7,029 nucleotides of DNA from Bacteroidia bacterium (GCA_030431945.1 JAUIIF010000233.1:1-7029), one strand, 5' to 3'; positions 1 through 6,638 are shown, counted from the first letter of the stretch. A program made the numbers and translations. The notes: generated by a model from the letters alone, not told the origin.

Positions 1-1
1 T

Positions 2-445
2 TCCATGATTATGGATTCCTGCATCAATGACTTTGTTGCCGGGGAAATCGAGCACGCCGTCGTCAGCGCCTACCGCAACGAGTCTCCGGACGTCATCGTA
101 ATCGAAGGCCAGGGCAGCCTGATGAACCCGGCTTACCCGGGTGGTTTCGAAATTCTGGCGGCGGGCCGGCCGGACTTCGTCGTCCTGCAGCACGCCCCCA
201 CACGCCTGGAGTATGATGGATTTCCCGGCTACCGGCTGCACTCCCTGGCGGAACAGATCAATGCCATTAAGGTCGTCTCCGGCCGCGACGTAATTGCCGT
301 CACCCTCAATCACGAAGGCCTTTCCGATGACCAGATTGACGGTGCCTGCGCGGCGGTAACCGAAGAAACGGGCCTGCCCTGTTTCGACGTCCTGGCCAGA
401 GGGGCTGAAGGGCTGACAGCCCTGATTGCGGCCCAACTGAAATAA
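2..445 (+). CDS. dgcN: DUF1611 / DgcN-type protein, C-terminal part (5' end outside window)
   Basis: The frame is open from the window edge to a TAA at 443-445, so only the last ~147 codons are present; the ATG at 5 is internal. Numbered from that Met, the fragment carries IEGQGSL (about residues 33-39) followed by NPAYPG, then DFVVLQHAPTR and a late INAIK. These are typical of the C-terminal domain of DUF1611 proteins, which are usually ~330-350 residues long. A family member, DgcN, has been characterised as a D-glutamate N-acetyltransferase working with the racemase DgcA. The next gene is a DgcA/dipeptide-epimerase homologue on the same strand, 115 bp downstream, which supports that pairing. 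The N-terminal half is not visible, so intactness cannot be judged. Probably cytoplasmic. The family call is firm; the acetyltransferase activity is inferred from family and context. Confidence 0.82.
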   Translation, partial: SMIMDSCINDFVAGEIEHAVVSAYRNESPDVIVIEGQGSLMNPAYPGGFEILAAGRPDFVVLQHAPTRLEYDGFPGYRLHSLAEQINAIKVVSGRDVIAVTLNHEGLSDDQIDGACAAVTEETGLPCFDVLARGAEGLTALIAAQLK

Positions 446-452
446 AAAACCG

Positions 453-533
453 GGGCGCGGCCGCAGGTGCAGGGAAAAGTAGAGAGGAGCCATACTGCTC
501 AACAACTTTCCCCCTGCACCTGCGGCCGCGCCC
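453..533. repeat. Perfect 22-bp inverted repeat, potential long hairpin between the two genes
   Basis: The left arm 453-474 starts GGGCGCGGCCGC and ends GGTGCAGGG. The right arm 512-533 is its exact reverse complement. The loop is 37 nt (475-511) and can form a small inner hairpin, GAGC 487-490 with GCTC 497-500. The plus-strand right arm is followed by TTTT (534-537); on the minus strand the left arm runs into CCGG and then six T. It could therefore act as a terminator in either direction, yet it lies between two co-oriented, functionally linked genes, only 7 bases after the first stop. Each arm contains GCGGCCGC, itself palindromic. A solo copy with two substitutions lies at 4527-4548, so this is probably a repeat family rather than a one-off terminator. 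It could attenuate, stabilise or process the dicistronic RNA. Confidence 0.9.
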
Positions 534-560
534 TTTTCTCATGCCCTGCCAAACCACCCC

Positions 561-1610
561 ATGCGCATTACCCACATTGATTACGAACGGCTTGACCTGG
601 AACTGACCGAGCCCTATACCATCGCGTACGAAACGATCAGCCAGGCGACAAACTTTATCCTGTACCTGGCCACTGACCGGGGAATCGTCGGCCTGGGGTG
701 TGCAGCGCCCGATCCGGCCGTCACGGGTGAAGCGGCCGCTGAAGTAGAGCTGGCCATACGCTCCGTCATCGCCCCCACCCTCCTGGGCCAGAACCCTTTG
801 CAGTACGCCCGGCTGCTGGAATCGCTGAGCGGGCGGTTGAAGTCTTCCGCCCTGGCCATGGTTGACCTGGCCCTGCACGACATCCTCGCCAAACTAGCCG
901 ATATTCCCCTCTACCAATTGCTGGGAGGTTACCGGGACAGCATCGCCACCAGCATTACCATTTCTATTTTACCCCTGGCGGAAACCTTGGCCAAAGCGGC
1001 GGTTTACGTCGCTCAGGGCTTCACTATCATTAAAGTGAAGGGGGGGCTTGACGTAGAAGAGGACCTGGCCCGCCTGCGGGCGTTGCGCCATAAATACCCC
1101 CGGCTGATTCTTCGCTTTGACGGCAACCAGGGGTATCAACTGGACGAAGCTCTCCGGTTCGTTACGGCCGCCCAACCGCTGGAAATAGAAATCCTGGAAC
1201 AGCCCACCAGCGTGGAGGACGAAGAACTGATGGGCGCCGTCAGCCTGGGAGGCACCCTGCCCGTCATGGCCGATGAAAGCCTCAAAACCCTGAAGGATGC
1301 CTTTCGCCTGACGCGTCACGACTTCACGGACATGATCAACATTAAACTCCAGAAGGTGGGTGGCCTTACCCCGGGGATGCACATCAACTCCGTTGCCCGG
1401 GCCGCAGGGAATGAAGTAATGGTCGGCTGCCTGGATGAGTGCGGACTGGGCATTTCCGCCGGCCTCCATTTTGCCCTCAGCCGGCCAAACATTCTCTATG
1501 CCGACCTCGACGGGCACCTGGACTTTGTCGAAGACCCTTTTCTGGATTTGTTTTCACTGGAAAAAGGGGTGCTGCGACCAAACGGCAAGGCCGGACTGGG
1601 CAGAAAGTAA
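561..1610 (+). CDS. dgcA: Enolase-superfamily racemase/epimerase (DgcA or L-Ala-D/L-Glu epimerase type)
   Basis: The 349-residue length is normal for the dipeptide epimerase branch of the enolase superfamily (MR/MLE fold). An N-terminal capping domain (about 1-120) precedes a TIM-barrel domain. Visible catalytic residues are the KxK pair K158/K160 in IKVKGG; metal ligands D187 (RFDGNQ), E213 (ILEQP) and D238 (MADES); and the opposite-face base K262 (NIKLQKVGG). The C-terminal DLDGHLDF (315-322) resembles the acidic motif that, in dipeptide epimerases, recognises the substrate amino group. Known family reactions are L-Ala-D-Glu to L-Ala-L-Glu epimerisation in murein recycling and, for DgcA, racemisation of N-acetyl-D-glutamate. 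The upstream DUF1611 gene favours the second, but sequence alone does not settle it. Translation starts at ATG 561; no Shine-Dalgarno sequence is seen, as is usual in Bacteroidota. Cytoplasmic; no signal peptide. Confidence 0.9.
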   Translation: MRITHIDYERLDLELTEPYTIAYETISQATNFILYLATDRGIVGLGCAAPDPAVTGEAAAEVELAIRSVIAPTLLGQNPLQYARLLESLSGRLKSSALAMVDLALHDILAKLADIPLYQLLGGYRDSIATSITISILPLAETLAKAAVYVAQGFTIIKVKGGLDVEEDLARLRALRHKYPRLILRFDGNQGYQLDEALRFVTAAQPLEIEILEQPTSVEDEELMGAVSLGGTLPVMADESLKTLKDAFRLTRHDFTDMINIKLQKVGGLTPGMHINSVARAAGNEVMVGCLDECGLGISAGLHFALSRPNILYADLDGHLDFVEDPFLDLFSLEKGVLRPNGKAGLGRK

Positions 1611-1626
1611 GACCAGGATGTGCCTC

Positions 1627-1647
1627 AGGGGCTTTCGGACAGCCCCT
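1627..1647 (+). other. Short GC-rich hairpin after the epimerase gene
   Basis: AGGGGCT (1627-1633) and AGCCCCT (1641-1647) form a perfect 7-bp stem with a 7-nt loop, 16 bases after the stop codon. No T-run follows. CGGACA (1636-1641) can pair alternatively with TGTCCG (1652-1657), so two exclusive folds are possible. It may be an mRNA 3'-end stabiliser or pause site before the stronger terminator downstream. Confidence 0.45.
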
Positions 1648-1685
1648 CTCCTGTCCGCTCTGAGAATTACTGTAACCGCGGGTTC

Positions 1686-1729
1686 ACCTGCGGACGCCCC
1701 GCCTCAGACCACTGCCGCCGCAGGTTTTT
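1686..1729 (+). terminator. Rho-independent terminator of the epimerase gene
   Basis: ACCTGCGG (1686-1693) pairs perfectly with CCGCAGGT (1718-1725), an 8-bp stem with a 24-nt loop, immediately followed by a run of T (1725-1729). It lies ~75 bases after the stop. The stem sequence resembles the ACCTGCGGCCGC part of the right arm of the 453-533 repeat. The loop is longer than usual for a terminator. Confidence 0.6.
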
Positions 1730-1753
1730 CGTTGACCGAAAAATAGCCCTCCT

Positions 1754-1768
1754 GTGGGGAAAACCCAC
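1754..1768 (+). other. Small hairpin upstream of the polyphosphate kinase gene
   Basis: GTGGG (1754-1758) and CCCAC (1764-1768) enclose a GAAAA loop, 50 bases before the next start codon. It probably lies in the leader or promoter-proximal region. No TAnnTTTG box was found between 1611 and 1818, so the promoter of the following gene is not identified. The hairpin may have no function. Confidence 0.3.
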
Positions 1769-1818
1769 CAAGATGCCTTATTCTTACGCTCGAATCCGAC
1801 TAAGCCGATCAACCGATT

Positions 1819-2580
1819 ATGAGTAAAAAGACTATCCGCGAGTTTTATCAGGTAAATGCCAAATACATCGATGATCTCTATTTTTTGCAGACAGAATTGC
1901 TAAAGCTGCAACGGCACATCGATCAACACAAATTGCGGGTAGCCATCTTTTTTGAAGGCAGGGATACCGCCGGTAAGGGAAGTGCCATTGCCCGCTTTAC
2001 TCAGTTCCTTAACCCCCGTACCTACCGAACCGTCGCCTTAGGGAAGCCGACCAAAATTGAACGTTCGCAGTGGTATTTTCAGCGCTATTTCAAGCGCTTC
2101 CCCAACGGCGGACAAATCGTATTTTTTGATCGCAGCTGGTACAACCGGGCGCTGGTTGAGCCCGTCATGGGTTTTTGCAGTGATGCGCAGCATCAACTGT
2201 TCATGGAGCAAGTTAACCTGGTGGAAAAAATGCTGACGGACGACGGGGTGATCCTCGTCAAGTTTTGGTTTTCGATCAAGGCTATCGAGCAGAAAAAACG
2301 GATTGAAGAGCGGATCAGTACGCCCTTGATTCAGTGGAAAGTAAGCCCGGTGGATTTAGCCGCACAAGAAAAGTGGGAGGAATTCACGGCCTACAAAAAC
2401 AAGATGTTTGCCCAGACGCACACCGAACATTGTCCCTGGCTGATTGTGCGGGGGGATGACCGGGAAGACAGCCGCATAGAGTCAATCCGGTACGTACTGT
2501 CCCTGATTGACTATGAGGATAAGTCGCCGGAACTAACCGGCCCGTCTGCCAACAAAGTATTCAAATGGTGCCCGCAGTAA
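1819..2580 (+). CDS. ppk2: Polyphosphate kinase 2 family protein (PPK2)
   Basis: This 253-residue cytoplasmic enzyme transfers phosphate between inorganic polyphosphate and nucleotides, normally making ATP or GTP from the diphosphate; some classes phosphorylate monophosphates. The P-loop is FEGRDTAGKGSAI (45-57, with G47, D49, G52, K53). The Walker B segment is VFFDRSWYNRALVEPVMGF (101-119), with D104, R105 and N109. A lid region follows, with KKRIEERI (159-166) and the W..V.P.D...KW pattern (173-186). The single compact domain fits one-domain PPK2 proteins. Class I (diphosphate-using) seems likely from overall length but was not tested. The ATG at 1819 gives the conserved family N terminus. 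It looks monocistronic and converges on the helicase gene with 27 bp between stops. Its first ~120 codons look more AT-rich than the epimerase gene: one 60-base stretch (1861-1920) is about 38% GC by hand count. Confidence 0.93.
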   Translation: MSKKTIREFYQVNAKYIDDLYFLQTELLKLQRHIDQHKLRVAIFFEGRDTAGKGSAIARFTQFLNPRTYRTVALGKPTKIERSQWYFQRYFKRFPNGGQIVFFDRSWYNRALVEPVMGFCSDAQHQLFMEQVNLVEKMLTDDGVILVKFWFSIKAIEQKKRIEERISTPLIQWKVSPVDLAAQEKWEEFTAYKNKMFAQTHTEHCPWLIVRGDDREDSRIESIRYVLSLIDYEDKSPELTGPSANKVFKWCPQ

Positions 2581-2607
2581 GGCCGCAGCCCCCGCCGTCA
2601 CCTACCG

Positions 2608-4329
2608 TTACCACTTCGCCTTTTTACCCTTGAAGGCTTTCGCCTTAGGCTTAAAATTGCCAGGCTTGTAATGCTTCTTTTTCTTGCCTTTGAACGAATC
2701 GTTGCTATCGCCTTTCGGCCCGCTGACCTTAGTTCCGCCTTCGAAGAGGCGTACGTTCAGCTCCGTACCCCGGTCAACGGCCCCGTCAAAAGCAGCCACT
2801 ACTTTCTTGGCCTCCCGCGCATCTACGCCCACGTACGTGAGGTGGTTCTGGATGTCGATCTTACCAAAAGCAATTTTCTTACCGGGCACCTTGCGGTTGA
2901 TCATCCCGATGATTTGCGGTACGTTGTAACCATTGTTCCGGCCGGCGGCAAAAACGATGGTAGCGTATTCGATGTTGCTCCGTTTATCCGGCCGGCTGTC
3001 CTCCGGGGCATTCATTACGGTCTTCTGGCCGCTTAACTGAGAGCTCAGCGTACCCAGCCCGTAGCCCAGAATTTGCTGAATCAGCTGCTCACGGTCCAGG
3101 TCCGCAAAGGTCTCCACCACTTCGGGCAGGTAAGCGGCAACCTTATCGTCCAGCTTAGCCTGCTTTACCTTCTCGGCAAAACGCAGGGCCCGGAGCCGGT
3201 ACACTTCCTCCTGCTTCGGTACATCCAGCAGTTCAAAACTGATCTTGGAGTACTTCTCGATTTCCCGCACTTTACGCAGTTCCTTTCCGGTTACAATGCT
3301 GAGCGCAATGCCTTCTTTGCCCGCGCGGCCCGTACGGCCGCTGCGGTGCACGTATACTTCGGGAGCATCCGGCAAATTGTAATTGATTACGTGGGTGAGG
3401 TCCGAAACGTCAAGGCCGCGAGCGGCCACGTCGGTAGCCACGAGCAGTTTGATCCGTCCGCGGCGGAAGCGATTCATCACGTCGTCGCGCTGGGCCTGGC
3501 TCATGTCACCGTGCAACGCATCGGCGGTATGACCGGCGTAGCGCAGGTCTTCGGAGACACCGTTGACCTCCCGGCGGGTCCGGCAAAAGATTACGGCGTA
3601 CATATCGGGGTCCATCTCGATCAGCAGACGCAACAGCGGGAAACGGTCGGAAGCACGAACCTTAAAGTATTGGTGGGTAATACGGGAGTTGCCAGCATCG
3701 GAATGTCCTACACTGATTTCTGCCGGGTCACTCATGTAATCCTGACTGATTTTCCGGGCTTCCTTAGGCATGGTCGCACTAAAGAGCAGGGTTTGCTTGT
3801 CTTCCGGCGTTGCCCCCAAAATGGCGTTGAGCTCTTCCTGGAAACCCATATTGAGCATCTCATCCGCTTCGTCAAGGACAACGCGTTGCAGCTGATCAAC
3901 TTTAAGTTTTTTCCGGTTAATCAGGTCAAGGGTACGCCCCGGGGTGCCCACTACGATCTGGGCGCCGGCCCGGATATCCTTGATCTGGTGGGTGATCGGC
4001 GCACCACCGTAAACGGCGACTACGTTGACCCCCTTTCTGAACTTACTGAAGTCGGCCAGGTCCTTAGCAATCTGCAGGCAGAGTTCCCGCGTGGGGCAAA
4101 GAATCAGTGCCTGCACCGCCGCCAGATCCGTATCGACGTCATTGACCACGGGGAGGCCGAAGCCGGCCGTTTTACCGGTACCGGTCCGGGCAAGTGCGAC
4201 CAGGTCCCGGTCGGAGCCCATAATCGCTGGAATCGCCGCTTGTTGTACGGGGGTGGGCGTGGTAAAGCCGAGTTCGGCTACGGCGCGTTTGACGTCATCG
4301 CGAAGCGCGCTGTCCTGAAAAGTTTCCAT
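2608..4329 (-). CDS. DEAD-box ATP-dependent RNA helicase with DbpA-type RNA-binding domain
   Basis: A 573-residue helicase of the DeaD/CsdA type, which unwinds RNA in ribosome assembly, mRNA decay or cold adaptation. All core motifs are present: Q motif F22 to Q29; motif I ARTGTGKT (47-54); Ia PTREL (79-83); Ib TPGR (129-132); II DEAD (153-156); III SAT (184-186); IV VIFCR (246-250); V ARGLDV (303-308); and VI HRSGRTGRAG (328-337). After a helical linker (about 370-440), residues ~453-520 (starting IEYATIVF) match the DbpA RNA-binding fold that follows some DEAD-box cores. The C terminus (547-573) is a Lys-rich disordered tail with repeated FKGKK/KPKAK units, suited to non-specific RNA contact. 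The start codon is preceded by GGCGAAATT. A candidate promoter and a foldable ~135-nt leader lie upstream. No convincing terminator exists in the short convergent gap at its 3' end. Confidence 0.95.
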   Translation of the reverse strand: METFQDSALRDDVKRAVAELGFTTPTPVQQAAIPAIMGSDRDLVALARTGTGKTAGFGLPVVNDVDTDLAAVQALILCPTRELCLQIAKDLADFSKFRKGVNVVAVYGGAPITHQIKDIRAGAQIVVGTPGRTLDLINRKKLKVDQLQRVVLDEADEMLNMGFQEELNAILGATPEDKQTLLFSATMPKEARKISQDYMSDPAEISVGHSDAGNSRITHQYFKVRASDRFPLLRLLIEMDPDMYAVIFCRTRREVNGVSEDLRYAGHTADALHGDMSQAQRDDVMNRFRRGRIKLLVATDVAARGLDVSDLTHVINYNLPDAPEVYVHRSGRTGRAGKEGIALSIVTGKELRKVREIEKYSKISFELLDVPKQEEVYRLRALRFAEKVKQAKLDDKVAAYLPEVVETFADLDREQLIQQILGYGLGTLSSQLSGQKTVMNAPEDSRPDKRSNIEYATIVFAAGRNNGYNVPQIIGMINRKVPGKKIAFGKIDIQNHLTYVGVDAREAKKVVAAFDGAVDRGTELNVRLFEGGTKVSGPKGDSNDSFKGKKKKHYKPGNFKPKAKAFKGKKAKW

Positions 4330-4330
4330 A

Positions 4331-4397
4331 ATTTCGCCTGTTTTGGCAATCCCCCCAAGTCATAATTTCTTGAAGGAAAGGTAGTTACGGGCGAAAT
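4331..4397 (-). promoter_or_regulatory. Foldable 5' leader of the helicase gene, possible translational control
   Basis: In the minus-strand transcript, AUUUCGCC (4397-4390) can pair perfectly with GGCGAAAU (4338-4331), whose last base lies one nucleotide before the AUG. Nested inside, CCUUCAAG (4376-4369) pairs with CUUGGGGG (4359-4352) through eight pairs, two of them G-U, with a 9-nt A/U-rich loop. Together these stems would hide the A-rich stretch just before the start codon, which is where initiation signals lie in Bacteroidota. A helicase able to open its own leader would give self-control of translation. The pairing is seen; the regulation is inference. Confidence 0.45.
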
Positions 4398-4471
4398 GGC
4401 TTACCACTGGGCGGTACCAAATCGTAAGGCACCTGAACTATGTAAACCGGGATTTGCCCTGTTTGAAGGTG

Positions 4472-4479
4472 CAAAGGTA
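4472..4479 (-). promoter_or_regulatory. Candidate -7 box for the helicase gene (TACCTTTG)
   Basis: TACCTTTG on the minus strand matches the Bacteroidota housekeeping sigma -7 consensus TAnnTTTG at every fixed base. Transcription would begin around 4465, giving a leader of ~135 nt. The -33 region is T-rich (TTTTT near 4503-4507) but has no clean TTG at the usual distance. Confidence 0.55.
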
Positions 4480-4495
4480 CACTTTTTCGGGGTAG

Positions 4496-4521
4496 TTTAC
4501 TTAAAAACTTAGTTAAGTAAA
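4496..4521. repeat. Perfect 9-bp AT-rich inverted repeat over the helicase promoter
   Basis: TTTACTTAA (4496-4504) and TTAAGTAAA (4513-4521) are exact inverted copies separated by 8 bases. The dyad covers roughly the -28 to -53 region of the candidate helicase promoter, a position typical of an operator. It also lies ~50-75 bases after the peptidase stop, so it might instead form a weak 3' hairpin, but no T-run follows on the minus strand. Confidence 0.6.
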
Positions 4522-4526
4522 GGTTA

Positions 4527-4550
4527 GGGCGCGGCCGCCGGTGCCGGGAA
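4527..4550 (+). repeat. Solo copy of the GC-rich 22-bp repeat
   Basis: This begins GGGCGCGGCCGC and continues GGTGC and GGGAA, matching the left arm at 453-476 with two A-to-C changes, at 4539 and 4545. It lacks a partner arm. It sits 22 bases beyond the stop of the peptidase gene, just as the paired copy sits just after another stop codon. The surrounding bases are AT-rich on the left (about 4493-4526), so the GC-rich block stands out. Confidence 0.75.
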
Positions 4551-4571
4551 GGGATTAATGGCCAGGCAAAT

Positions 4572-6584
4572 TCAGTCTACTGATTTATCCAGGTCCTCCA
4601 GTTTTTCCTGCAGCAACGCGCCCAGCAGTGCGTAGCCGGTTCCTTTGGTCGCCAGTTTATCGGAGCCATCGTAGGCCCGCAACTTCATGGGGCCTTCTTC
4701 GCTGATCTGAATGCCGGAAAGAAACATCTTTACGTACCGGCCTTTCTCCTCGGGTTTGCCCAGAATATCGGAGAAGGTCAGGCTGCTGATCTCCTGGTAG
4801 ACCGCTGCGGTAAAAGCCCCCTTTGCCCGGTCGTTGTACAGGCAATTGACGAATTCGAAGCGGTTGGCTCCGAAGCGTTTCATCGCTTCCCAGTAACCGG
4901 GGTCGAGGAGGTGCAGTTCCGTTTTCTCCCCCCTGGCCACCAGGTACTGCTGTGAGAAGCCCTCCAGGTTGGCCAGTAGGAGATAATCATTGATGTTGGT
5001 CTTCCGCAAGCCACCTAGGTAAAGAAAATCCCGATCGGGAAAAGAAGTGACCGCTTGCTCCAGGGCTTCCTGCAAACGCGCCTCCTCGCCGGGGTTCCAC
5101 AAGACGATGTCATCCACGCCGTGCTTGATGATGGGCAGGAACTGATGAAACATGGTCAGTTTTCGTTTTTTGAGCTGTGCAAAAATCTCCCCTTCCAGTA
5201 AGGCCGTAGCAAAATCCCGGTGCCGCACGTCTTCATAGGCCAGATAGGCCCGCAGAAATTTATCCCGTTGTGCCGGATCAAACGAAAGGCTGAGCGCGTT
5301 TGACAATTCACACTCCGGCTCTTTCAGCAATTTTCCAATCCGGTAAAAGAATTGGTACGCGCCTTCGTAGGTAGTAAACTTTGGCGGCCCGTCCCAGTAA
5401 AACTTAGCCCGGATATTTTGATAATCATCGGCGGTGAGGGAAAGAATTTCCGGCCGGAAGCGGTCGAAAAAATGTCCTTCGATGGGCACCTTTCTTTTCG
5501 ATCCTTTCACTTCGACTACATCGTAGTATTTATCCGCCAGGAATTTCTTGTTCCAAAGCGTAGCATCCAGGTAACAGCTGCGCCGGATGGCCTCCATTGC
5601 GTAGTAGACGAAAGTTGGATTTTCCGGTTCGAAAATGTGGTAGGCAAATGCTTTTTCCAGACAGGTTTGATACGCAAAACCAGCCAGCAGATACTTGAGG
5701 ACTTCAGCTTTAGCCTCCTCCTTCAACTTCTGAAACAAAGCCTCATCCTCCGTGCGGTCCCTTACTTCTCCGGCGGATTGAGCCGCGATGATTTCATTGA
5801 TCTTCTCGATCCGGGAAGTGGAATTGGGGTGCGTTGTCTCCTTGATTTCCCAAACATCCTGCAGCTGCAGCAAACGTTTATCTTCCTGGAGTTTGAATAC
5901 GTTGAACGCATCAGCCAGTCCGCCTACCTGGTAGCCGGCTTTCTGCAGGTGGTCTGCCGCGAGGGCATCCGAATCCAGTTCGTTCTCGATGGAAAAGCTG
6001 CTGATTGCCTTTCTGCTGTTGAAAAAGATACCAGGGTCGAATGCTCCGCTTTCCCTGCGTACGAAGCCTTCCAGGCTGTGTCGCAGTTCATAGTGAGCAA
6101 TCTCGTGGCCGATAATTCCCGCCAGGCTACTTTCGGACTCAATCTCGGCGATCATGCCGATGTTGATAAAAAACATACCGGATGGCGTCATGAAGGCATT
6201 TGGGCTTCCGTCTTTAATGACATAAGCCCGGACGAACTCCTTGCCGCGGAGATCCTCCGGCAGGACATTCTGCAATACTTTGTTTACGTAGTCTTCCATC
6301 TCCTGCCAGCCATTGTACACCCGTCCACTTTGCAGGATGCTCGCCGCCCCCCGGGCGGTCTCATCAGCAAAGCGCAGGGCCGTCCGGTCAGTCATCTGGC
6401 TGAGGTACTCCGCAGGAATGTCCGCATGGGCGTAAGCGGCCAGGCTCGGCCCGTCGACCCTGAGCCGGGGGGCAAGTTGATTGACGTCTTGACGCCCGAA
6501 GTTCACCCCGGTCTGGCTAAATAAGGCGGAAGAAAAAATAATTAGTGACAACAACAGGCTGAGCCTGGACAGCAAAAAGTACAT
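4572..6584 (-). CDS. Secreted M48-family zinc metallopeptidase with long C-terminal region
   Basis: A 670-residue protein. An N-terminal signal peptide is clear: a short start, R7, a Leu/Ile-rich core (8-16), then SSALFSQ, with cleavage likely near 20-24. It should act in the periplasm or outer envelope. The peptidase domain spans about 65-270. It has zinc motif HEIAH (160-164, catalytic E161), third ligand E202 with D206 in ENELDSDALAADH, and THPNSTSR (251-258). H252-P253 corresponds to the conserved HP that in E. coli BepA provides a gating histidine. This layout matches BepA/LoiP-type soluble M48 enzymes, which degrade misfolded or stalled outer-membrane proteins. Residues ~275-670 form a large region I do not recognise; it is charged, apparently helical, without membrane segments, and does not read as clear TPR repeats. 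The gene appears monocistronic with its own promoter. The peptidase call is firm; the substrate is unknown. Confidence 0.9.
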   Translation of the reverse strand: MYFLLSRLSLLLSLIIFSSALFSQTGVNFGRQDVNQLAPRLRVDGPSLAAYAHADIPAEYLSQMTDRTALRFADETARGAASILQSGRVYNGWQEMEDYVNKVLQNVLPEDLRGKEFVRAYVIKDGSPNAFMTPSGMFFINIGMIAEIESESSLAGIIGHEIAHYELRHSLEGFVRRESGAFDPGIFFNSRKAISSFSIENELDSDALAADHLQKAGYQVGGLADAFNVFKLQEDKRLLQLQDVWEIKETTHPNSTSRIEKINEIIAAQSAGEVRDRTEDEALFQKLKEEAKAEVLKYLLAGFAYQTCLEKAFAYHIFEPENPTFVYYAMEAIRRSCYLDATLWNKKFLADKYYDVVEVKGSKRKVPIEGHFFDRFRPEILSLTADDYQNIRAKFYWDGPPKFTTYEGAYQFFYRIGKLLKEPECELSNALSLSFDPAQRDKFLRAYLAYEDVRHRDFATALLEGEIFAQLKKRKLTMFHQFLPIIKHGVDDIVLWNPGEEARLQEALEQAVTSFPDRDFLYLGGLRKTNINDYLLLANLEGFSQQYLVARGEKTELHLLDPGYWEAMKRFGANRFEFVNCLYNDRAKGAFTAAVYQEISSLTFSDILGKPEEKGRYVKMFLSGIQISEEGPMKLRAYDGSDKLATKGTGYALLGALLQEKLEDLDKSVD

Positions 6585-6603
6585 CAGATAATAAGGTTAA
6601 TAC

Positions 6604-6638
6604 ACCTAAATAAAGGAAAGTTAGGTATGGTGTTAGGT
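6604..6638. repeat. Three TTAGGT hexamers in the peptidase promoter
   Basis: GTTAGGT occurs at 6620-6626 and again at 6632-6638, 12 bases apart; the inverted form ACCTAA is at 6604-6609. The first direct copy overlaps the -7 box, the second lies in the spacer, and the inverted copy lies near the predicted transcript start. The arrangement suits a regulator binding as a multimer, but the units are short and could be chance. Confidence 0.4.

Noticed and set aside
453..533. Classical REP/BIME with a GTAG head
   Set aside because: A GTAG does occur at 479-482, but on the loop side of the stem and not at the 5' foot of a REP hairpin; no RAYT gene is in the window. The repeat itself is kept as a finding.
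731..740. Further GCGGCCGC copy inside the epimerase gene
   Set aside because: Only the 8-base palindrome matches; the flanking repeat core is absent, and it simply encodes Ala codons.
2581..2607. Bidirectional terminator between the convergent genes
   Set aside because: The 27-bp gap has no clear stem with a T-run in either direction.
3073..4365. 430-codon plus-strand open frame
   Set aside because: It lies fully antisense to the helicase gene, whose motifs are all intact. The translation has no recognisable domain and is a by-product of codon bias.
5352..6524. 390-codon plus-strand open frame
   Set aside because: Antisense to the M48 peptidase, which has a signal peptide and intact zinc motif; no domain recognised in the antisense frame.
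6620..6638. GTTAGGT as integron attC core sites (GTTRRRY)
   Set aside because: No RYYYAAC partner at a suitable distance and orientation, no cassette gene in the correct sense and no integrase; better explained as promoter-proximal repeats.
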